From: JANWZL01 sp037445185
GTDB taxonomy: Bacteria > Pseudomonadota > Gammaproteobacteria > Burkholderiales > Thiobacillaceae
Direction of reading: 5' to 3'
Length of the DNA: 30,261 nt
Assembly: GCA_037445185.1 (NCBI GenBank)
Contig: JBBIKZ010000016.1
Span: forward strand, 1 to 30,261
Positions 25,510 to 30,261 of this stretch are shown here, in pieces. Each line of letters opens with the position of its first letter. The stretch's first letter is position 1. The notes beneath the pieces were generated by a model. It made no database searches and was not told the DNA's origin. It worked only from the letters and a program-made list of their open reading frames with translations. Position numbers and translations under genes: made by a program.

Positions 25510-27464
25510 ACTACGGCCTGGAAAGCGGCATCACCCGGTTTCGCAACCGGCGCGATCGGCTGGTCAAGGTAGTGACCGACTACAAGGAATGGCTGGAGCG
25601 CAACACGGAGGTCGAGCCCGAGCAGCTCCTGCGCCTGTATGACCTCACGGAGAACTTGAAGAAGGACCGGCTTATGCTCGCCTTCGTGGCGGAGTTCAGC
25701 CGCGGCAAGACCGAGCTGATCAACGCGCTGTTCTTCTCCGACTTCAAGCAGCGTCTGCTGCCCTCGGACGCCGGTCGCACCACCATGTGCCCGACCGAGA
25801 TCTTCTTCGATGCGGACAGCGAGCCCTACATCCGGCTGCTGCCCATCGAGACCCGCTTCCGCGACGACAGCATCAACACCCTGAAGCGCATGCCGGTGGA
25901 GTGGAACACCCTCCGCCTGGATGTCTCCGATCCCAACGCCATGGTCGAGGCCATGCGCAAGCTGGCCGAGACCAAGGTCGTGTTCAAGGTGGAGGCGCGC
26001 GCACTGGGGCTGTGGGACGAGAACGATCCCAACCTCTCCTACATGGTCAAGGACCAGGACCGGGTGGAGATCCCGGCCTGGCGCTACGCCATGATCAACT
26101 ACCCCCACCCCCTCCTCGAGGCGGGGCTCGCCATCCTCGACACGCCGGGCCTCAACGCCATGGGGGCGGAGCCGGAACTGACCCTGTCGGCCATCCCCAA
26201 TGCGCATGCGCTGCTCTTCTTGCTCGCCACCGACACCGGGGTGACCCAGTCCGACTACGAGATCTGGAACAAGATGGTGGCCAAGCACACCAGCCAGCAC
26301 TACGCGGTGCTGAACAAGATCGACATGCTGTGGGACGACTTGAAGAGCCCGGAGGAGATCGCGCGCACCATCCAGCGCCAGATCGAGTCCACCGCCGCCC
26401 AGCTCGGTATCCCCACCGGCAGCGTGCTGGCCATTTCGGCGCAGAAGGCACTGGTGGCGAAGATCCGCGGCGACCAGGAGCTGCTTAAGCGCTCCGGCAT
26501 CCAGGCCTTGGAGGTGATGCTGGCCCGCGAGATCATCCCCTCGCGCGAGAAGATCATGCGCGAGTCGGTGGTGCGCGAGTTGGGGCCGCGGCTCGAGGAG
26601 ACGCGGGAGACCGCGCACAAACGCATGCTGGCCGCGCGCCAGAGCCTGCAGGACCTGCAGGCCCTGACCGGCAAGAACCAGCAGATCGTCGTGCAGATGC
26701 GCGACAAGGTGATGGCCGACAAGCAGAAATACGAGGAGACCACGCGCAACTTCAACATCACGCGCAAGGTGGTCTCGCAGCAGGGTTGGGAGCTGCTGGC
26801 CCACCTCGACGAGGAGCGCATGGACAAGATCATCGAGGAGTCCATGATGGCCATCAACGACAGCTGGACCACGGCCGGCCTCATCCGCGGCATGCAGCTG
26901 CTGATCCGCCGCATGAGCGCCGAGTTCGACCATGCCCACCAGCAGAGCGCGGCCATCAAGCAGCTGCTCAACGCCGCCTACCAGCGCTTCCGCGACGAGC
27001 ACGGGCTGGAAGCGGTCGATCCACCCCTGCTCAACCTCACCCGCTACCGGGGACGGCTGGACGAACTGGTGGTGAGCACGCAGGAATTCTGCGCCGACCC
27101 CATGAACATCATGCTCGAGAAGCGCTTCATGGTGAAGAAGTTCTACATCGGCCTGGTCACCCAGGCGCGCATCGTCTTCCAGCAGGTGCGCATGGAGACC
27201 GAGACCTGGCTGCGGCTCACCCTCGACCCCATCGTCGCGCGCATCCAGGAGCACAAGGCCCAGCTCGAGCATCGCCTGGAGAACATCAGCAAGGTGCACG
27301 CCAACCTGGGCTCCATCCAGGAACGCAGCCAGGCGGTGCATCGCGAGATGGTGCTGCTCAAGGCCCAGCTCGACCAGATCGAGGCCATCGTCAAGGAGTT
27401 CGCCCTGCTCACCGGCGTGGCCCTGCGCAGCCTGGACGGGCAGCCCGTCGCCACCCCGGTCTGA
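25506..27464 (+). CDS. Dynamin-like GTPase
   Basis: A 652-residue protein from an ATG at 25506 that overlaps the yggU stop; an in-frame ATG at 25479 (661 residues) is also possible. The GTPase domain has G1 A62-E-F-S-R-G-K-T69 (alanine instead of the usual first glycine), a TTMCPTEI switch-like segment at 92-99, G3 D212-T-P-G and G4 N270-K-I-D. The C-terminal half, about 370-640, is helical with coiled-coil stretches (RRMSAEFDHAHQQSAAIKQ; QLEHRLENISKVHAN). No membrane helix is visible, unlike many bacterial dynamin-like proteins. Membrane remodelling or segregation roles are known for relatives such as CrfC/BDLP, but the function here is inferred. Confidence 0.85.
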   Translation: MNYGLESGITRFRNRRDRLVKVVTDYKEWLERNTEVEPEQLLRLYDLTENLKKDRLMLAFVAEFSRGKTELINALFFSDFKQRLLPSDAGRTTMCPTEIFFDADSEPYIRLLPIETRFRDDSINTLKRMPVEWNTLRLDVSDPNAMVEAMRKLAETKVVFKVEARALGLWDENDPNLSYMVKDQDRVEIPAWRYAMINYPHPLLEAGLAILDTPGLNAMGAEPELTLSAIPNAHALLFLLATDTGVTQSDYEIWNKMVAKHTSQHYAVLNKIDMLWDDLKSPEEIARTIQRQIESTAAQLGIPTGSVLAISAQKALVAKIRGDQELLKRSGIQALEVMLAREIIPSREKIMRESVVRELGPRLEETRETAHKRMLAARQSLQDLQALTGKNQQIVVQMRDKVMADKQKYEETTRNFNITRKVVSQQGWELLAHLDEERMDKIIEESMMAINDSWTTAGLIRGMQLLIRRMSAEFDHAHQQSAAIKQLLNAAYQRFRDEHGLEAVDPPLLNLTRYRGRLDELVVSTQEFCADPMNIMLEKRFMVKKFYIGLVTQARIVFQQVRMETETWLRLTLDPIVARIQEHKAQLEHRLENISKVHANLGSIQERSQAVHREMVLLKAQLDQIEAIVKEFALLTGVALRSLDGQPVATPV

Positions 27465-27508
27465 GTCTGGGAGCCTATCGCCCGACCCTGACCAGGTAGC
27501 CCACCGCC

Positions 27509-27916
27509 ATGGCCACGCGCGTCATCCACCTGCGCAGGCATTGCCCGCGCTGCGGCAGCATGGCGCGGGCGGAGGGCAAGCTGCCCGGCTTCCCGGGCCC
27601 CCGTCCCCCCGTCTTCGATCTAGACGACCTCGGTCGTCTCGCGGCGCGCCACAGTCTCGGCATGTTGCTCGCCCTGGTGGAGCTGCTGCCCTACAAACAG
27701 TTCGAATGCACGCGCTGCGGCTACAGCTTCCGGCTCACCAACGAGACGGCCAAGGACATGGTGGTGGCCATGCTGGCCGCGCTCAAGCCGGTGGCGAGCG
27801 AGCGTCTGCGGCCGCTGCCCAGGACACGCCGGCCCCTTGCGCGCGCGCGGACGCCCCCTCTGTCGCCCGCCAACCCGGCCGCCTCCGTAGACTGGGAACC
27901 GGAAGGGTTGGATTGA
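27509..27916 (+). CDS. Small zinc-ribbon protein of unknown function
   Basis: A 135-residue protein with two CxxC knuckles, C12-P-R-C15 and C67-T-R-C70, that together could bind one zinc. Between them lie a Pro-rich stretch (LPGFPGPRPPVFDLDDL) and a hydrophobic helix (SLGMLLALVELLPY). The C-terminal 45 residues are basic and Pro-rich and look disordered. It follows the dynamin-like gene by 44 bases on the same strand and is probably co-transcribed. I do not recognise the family. AGGT about 14 bases before the ATG is a weak ribosome-binding site. Confidence 0.65.
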   Translation: MATRVIHLRRHCPRCGSMARAEGKLPGFPGPRPPVFDLDDLGRLAARHSLGMLLALVELLPYKQFECTRCGYSFRLTNETAKDMVVAMLAALKPVASERLRPLPRTRRPLARARTPPLSPANPAASVDWEPEGLD

Positions 27917-27923
27917 TCCCGGA

Positions 27924-27938
27924 CGGCCCTCAGGGCCG
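27924..27938. terminator. Stem-loop after the zinc-ribbon gene
   Basis: CGGCCCT and AGGGCCG flank a single C, seven bases after the stop codon. The position suits a terminator for the long yggS-to-zinc-ribbon run of genes, but no U-run follows and the one-base loop would have to open. Confidence 0.35.
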
Positions 27939-27960
27939 CAGGTCAGGCCCTAGATCGGCC

Positions 27961-28034
27961 TGTAGGTCGGGCTTCAGCCGGACAACCGTAAAGCGCCCCA
28001 ACAACCCCGTCGGCCCGAAGGCCGACCTGCAACA
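27961..28034. repeat. Pair of inverted REP-like palindromic units
   Basis: A unit TGTAGGTCGGGCTTCAGCCG at 27961-27980 and an inverted, diverged unit around 28009-28034 (GTCGGCCCGAAGGCCGACCT) face each other across about 25 bases; 18 of 23 bases match when one is reversed. The unit type, AGGTCGG-CTTC-CCGAC, is like the REP elements scattered between genes in many proteobacteria. A GCAGGTC/GTAGGTC pair just upstream may be a further decayed unit. Confidence 0.7.
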
Positions 28035-28106
28035 CATTGATTCGTCTGGGGTGGATGTCCGAAGGGGACAATCTGGGTCGATACCGGTTTGAACATCGGG
28101 TCGCGC

Positions 28107-28122
28107 TCGGGCCTTGGCCCGA
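28107..28122. terminator. Stem-loop downstream of the PilZ gene
   Basis: TCGGGCC-TT-GGCCCGA is a perfect seven-base stem, 15 bases beyond the stop of the minus-strand PilZ gene. It is likely to terminate that transcript or protect its end, though no U-run follows. Confidence 0.4.
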
Positions 28123-28137
28123 CCCCCCGGCCGGCGG

Positions 28138-28830
28138 TCAGTCGCGCAGCAGCACGCTGAACAGGAAGTTCTGCAACATGACCCGCTCGCCCTTGCTGGG
28201 CGACTCGAAGACCACGCCGTGTCGCCAGGTGGCCGGTGCGTTGCCGGCCTGATGGCGCTCCCCGTGCAGAACCCTGGCGGTGAGCCGCAGCGGAACCTCC
28301 TCCTGCATCGCCTCCACCGGTATGGCGAAACGCAGGGCCACGCGCTTGCCCGCCTCACCGAGCGGGTGCGCCGTTTCCAGTTGGGCGCCGCCCATGCCCA
28401 GGTCGAGCACCAGGGCCGGCTGCCACTGCTCGCCAACCTGCACCTCCGCCAGCAGGCGGACCGGCAGCCGCGCATCCCAGCGGATCTGCAATGACTGCAC
28501 CTCGCCCGGGTAGGCGAGATGCAGGTACAGAAAGGGGGCGATGCAGATGCGCTGTATCTGGGTCTCGAAGGCAAACAGCCGGGTGCCGGAGAAGGCCCGC
28601 ACCACCACGGCCTGGCCTTCATGCACGTTCACCGGCAGGTTGTCCTGCCTGGGGGTGGCGACCAGCACACTCTGGCCCGGCTCATAGCCGATCAGATGGG
28701 TATAGAGGCGCGGGTGCAAGGCGGTGGGCGCGAGCTGGAAGGCCAGACGCTGACCGATCTTGAGCCGCGTCTCGGCGAAGCCACAGCGGGCCGCTGGACC
28801 GGATGCGTCGGGAAACAGGGTCTCAACCAT
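28138..28830 (-). CDS. YcgR-like PilZ-domain c-di-GMP receptor
   Basis: A 230-residue cytosolic protein with a YcgR-N-type beta-barrel (about 22-105; LKIGQRLAFQL, LIGYEPGQSVLVATP) and a C-terminal PilZ domain (about 113-225). The first c-di-GMP motif RxxxR is present as R117-W-D-A-R121. The second, normally DxSxxG, reads D143-L-G-M-G-G148 with glycine replacing serine, so binding is likely but possibly weakened. Relatives act as flagellar brakes or pilus regulators. GGAGG lies nine bases before the ATG. With pilT/pilU nearby it may link c-di-GMP to motility (inference). Confidence 0.88.
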   Translation of the reverse strand: MVETLFPDASGPAARCGFAETRLKIGQRLAFQLAPTALHPRLYTHLIGYEPGQSVLVATPRQDNLPVNVHEGQAVVVRAFSGTRLFAFETQIQRICIAPFLYLHLAYPGEVQSLQIRWDARLPVRLLAEVQVGEQWQPALVLDLGMGGAQLETAHPLGEAGKRVALRFAIPVEAMQEEVPLRLTARVLHGERHQAGNAPATWRHGVVFESPSKGERVMLQNFLFSVLLRD

Positions 28831-29252
28831 GACGTGGCTCCTCCAGGGCGTGCGCGACGGACCATCGCGCCCGCGTTGGGTGTACGCCCGGCCATGTCAT
28901 GCGGGCAGGCGCGGGCTTCGTCTTGCGGCGACCGGGCTGCCCTGGCCGACACCCAGCCCGGCGCAGGCCCGGCCGGCCGCATGACAAATCGGGGTCCAAG
29001 GGCGACTTGCCGGAACCGGCAACCGGTTCTTTAATGAAATTATCGAACAAGGCATGTGCCTGGCAACGCGCCTGGGGGGCACGGATGGCGGTGCGGCCGG
29101 GATGGCCCCTTTACCCGGCAGCGCGTGAGGTGGCTTTCGATACCCGCCATGATCGCAGGATTCAGTCAAGCCGCGCGGCCAAGGAGAAGCTCTGCGGCGG
29201 CGCTCCGGCGGCTGGCACGTGCAAGGGTCGTACACAGAGACTGGAGGGCAAC
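28831..29252. other. Non-coding region between the PilZ and CBS genes
   Basis: About 420 bases between divergent genes. The left part holds the ribosome-binding site of the minus-strand PilZ gene and is GC-rich without protein-like frames. An AT-rich patch at about 29027-29050 contains the promoter-like element described separately. The leader from there to the CBS start would be about 210 bases, long enough for a structured 5' UTR or a small RNA, but I see no recognisable riboswitch. GGAGGG before 29253 is the CBS ribosome-binding site. Confidence 0.6.
29007..29035 (+). promoter_or_regulatory. Sigma70-like promoter with inverted repeat filling its spacer
   Basis: TTGCCG at 29007-29012 and TTTAAT at 29030-29035 are separated by exactly 17 bases, and those 17 bases are the perfect inverted repeat GAACCGG-CAA-CCGGTTC. 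An operator in the spacer would allow direct control of RNA polymerase binding. The same repeat followed by TTTAAT could instead be read as a weak terminator on the plus strand, though no plus-strand gene precedes it. Confidence 0.5.
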
Positions 29253-29702
29253 ATGGCGATCGGTGAGATCTGTAACCGCGAGGTGGTGATCGTGACGCGG
29301 GAGGCGCCGGTCAGCGAGGCCGCCCGCCTGATGCGACAGTATCACGTCGGTGATCTGGTGGTGGTGGACGAGCTCTCGGGGCGGCGGCGGCCGGTGGGCA
29401 TCGTCACCGACCGGGATATCGTCATCGAGGTCGTGGCCATGGAGGTGGCCCCGGAGTCCCTGCGCGTGGGTGACATCATGAGCGCGGAACTCGCCACGGT
29501 GCGCGAGACGGAGGGCGTGTTCGAGACCATCCGCTACATGCGCGACAAGGGCATCCGGCGGCTCCCGGTGGTGGACCGGGACGGCTGGTTGCAGGGCATC
29601 GTCACCCTCGATGACCTGCTGATCCTGCTGGCCGAGGAGATGGGTGAAATGGCCCAGCTCATCGTCCGCGAGATGCGTCGGGAGCAAGCTTCCCGCAAAT
29701 GA
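29253..29702 (+). CDS. Protein with two CBS domains
   Basis: A 149-residue cytosolic protein made of a CBS pair (about 5-62 and 73-130) with GIVTDRDI at 49-56 and GIVTLDDL at 115-122, the usual ends of CBS motifs. Stand-alone CBS pairs bind adenine nucleotides such as AMP or ATP and act as energy sensors. GGAGGG lies six bases before the ATG at 29253, which fixes the start; the frame is open much further upstream but is not protein-like there. The HPF gene follows after 21 bases and is almost certainly co-transcribed. Confidence 0.9.
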   Translation: MAIGEICNREVVIVTREAPVSEAARLMRQYHVGDLVVVDELSGRRRPVGIVTDRDIVIEVVAMEVAPESLRVGDIMSAELATVRETEGVFETIRYMRDKGIRRLPVVDRDGWLQGIVTLDDLLILLAEEMGEMAQLIVREMRREQASRK

Positions 29703-29723
29703 CCTGGTAAGAGGAAGACCAAC

Positions 29724-30254
29724 ATGAAACTACCCCTGCAGATCGTCATGCGCGACATCCCCCACTCGGATGCGGTGGAGGCCGACATCCGCAGCCGCGT
29801 GGAAAAGCTCGATCAGTTCTACCCCGACATCATGCGTTGCCGCGTGGTGGTGGAGCTGGACGGCAAGCACAAGCATCAGGGCAAGCAGTTCAACGTGCGC
29901 ATCGACATGACCGTCCCCCGCAGCGAGATCGTCGTCGACCGCGACCGTGGCGAGGACCTCTACGTCGTATTGCGCGACGCCTTCGACGCCGCCAAGCGCA
30001 GGCTGGAGGATTTCGCACGCCGGCAGCGCGGGGAGGTCAAGACGCACGAGCCGCTCGTGCAGGGCCTTGTCGCCCGCATCCTGGCCGAGGAGGGCTATGG
30101 CTTCATCGCCACGGCCGACGGCAAGGAGCTCTACTTCAGCCGCGACAACGTGGTGCACCCCCAGTTCGAGCACCTGCAGCCCGGCATGGCCGTCACCTTC
30201 CTGGAGGAGGCGGCGGCCGAAGGACTGCAGGCCAAACGGGTGAGCGCGGTCTGA
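29724..30254 (+). CDS. Ribosome hibernation factor (HPF/RaiA) fused to a cold-shock domain
   Basis: A 176-residue protein. Residues 1-100 are an HPF/RaiA (S30AE) domain: LQIVMRDIPHSDAVEADIR, the basic KHKHQGKQFNVRIDM strand and DLYVVLRDAFDAAKRRLEDF helix. This domain sits in the decoding centre of idle 30S subunits. Residues 113-174 form a cold-shock-type OB fold (GLVARILAEEGYGFIATADG with an RNP1-like GYGFI, then ELYFSRDNV as RNP2-like). Long HPF proteins normally carry a different dimerisation domain here, so ribosome pairing may differ. AGAGGAAG precedes the ATG. The stop is seven bases from the window end. Confidence 0.92.
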   Translation: MKLPLQIVMRDIPHSDAVEADIRSRVEKLDQFYPDIMRCRVVVELDGKHKHQGKQFNVRIDMTVPRSEIVVDRDRGEDLYVVLRDAFDAAKRRLEDFARRQRGEVKTHEPLVQGLVARILAEEGYGFIATADGKELYFSRDNVVHPQFEHLQPGMAVTFLEEAAAEGLQAKRVSAV

Positions 30255-30261
30255 GCGGCCG

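Noticed and set aside
25296..27341. A 681-codon open frame on the minus strand opposite the dynamin-like gene
   Set aside because: Antisense to a gene with intact GTPase motifs; composition (Leu/His/Val/Gly rich, no motif) is that of a shadow frame.
28899..29252. N-terminal extension of the CBS protein
   Set aside because: No domain or protein-like composition; a strong ribosome-binding site precedes the ATG at 29253.

Overview
The window is a GC-rich, gene-dense stretch of chromosome. Gene content and order point to a betaproteobacterium, perhaps near Hydrogenophilales, Rhodocyclales or Nitrosomonadales; this placement is inferred from recalled synteny and not from a search. Nearly everything is core housekeeping DNA. 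I see no rRNA, tRNA, CRISPR array, prophage, or defence or biosynthetic island. The only mobile DNA is the tail of an ISL3-type transposase at the left edge.

Layout. (1) 1-220: transposase C-terminus and its probable right inverted repeat. (2) 288-8570, minus strand: a cell-shape and peptidoglycan cluster transcribed mreB-mreC-mreD-mrdA(PBP2)-rodA-rlpA-dacC, with overlapping or nearly overlapping genes from mreC to rlpA. MreB/C/D and RodA/PBP2 form the elongasome, RlpA is a septal glycan-cutting lipoprotein and DacC trims pentapeptides. (3) 8665-11932, plus: gatC-gatA-gatB, the tRNA-dependent amidotransferase, divergent from mreB. (4) 11939-13220, minus: a DUF4124 protein and pyrE. (5) 13244-17345, plus: xthA, an AmpG-like muropeptide permease and an unusual pyruvate-kinase-family protein. 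(6) 17431-19061: a divergent pair, an Sfum_1244-type protein of unknown function and an EVE-domain protein, sharing a short AT-rich palindromic control region. (7) 19061-20796: two perfect 81-bp tandem repeats, a TauE/SafE permease and a secreted alpha/beta hydrolase. (8) 20848-23031, minus: pilT-pilU, the type IV pilus retraction motors. (9) 23079-27916, plus: yggS-proC-yggT-yggU, then a dynamin-like GTPase and a zinc-ribbon protein. (10) 27917-28830: REP-like palindromes and a PilZ/YcgR-like c-di-GMP protein on the minus strand. (11) 28831-30254: a non-coding stretch of about 420 bp with a promoter-like element, then a two-CBS-domain protein and a ribosome hibernation factor fused to a cold-shock domain.

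Themes. Wall synthesis (mre/mrd/rlpA/dacC) and wall recycling (ampG) both occur here. PilT/PilU and the PilZ protein suggest surface motility under c-di-GMP influence. The closing CBS-HPF/CSD pair looks like an energy- or stress-sensing ribosome-silencing unit.

I did not find a clear-cut new multigene system. The best candidates for a second look are the pyruvate-kinase-like protein with an extra N-terminal domain and no C-terminal domain, the soluble dynamin-like GTPase with its zinc-ribbon neighbour, the HPF-CSD fusion with its CBS partner and an inverted repeat filling its promoter spacer, the 81-bp tandem repeats, and the G-quadruplex-like tract between gatC and gatA.
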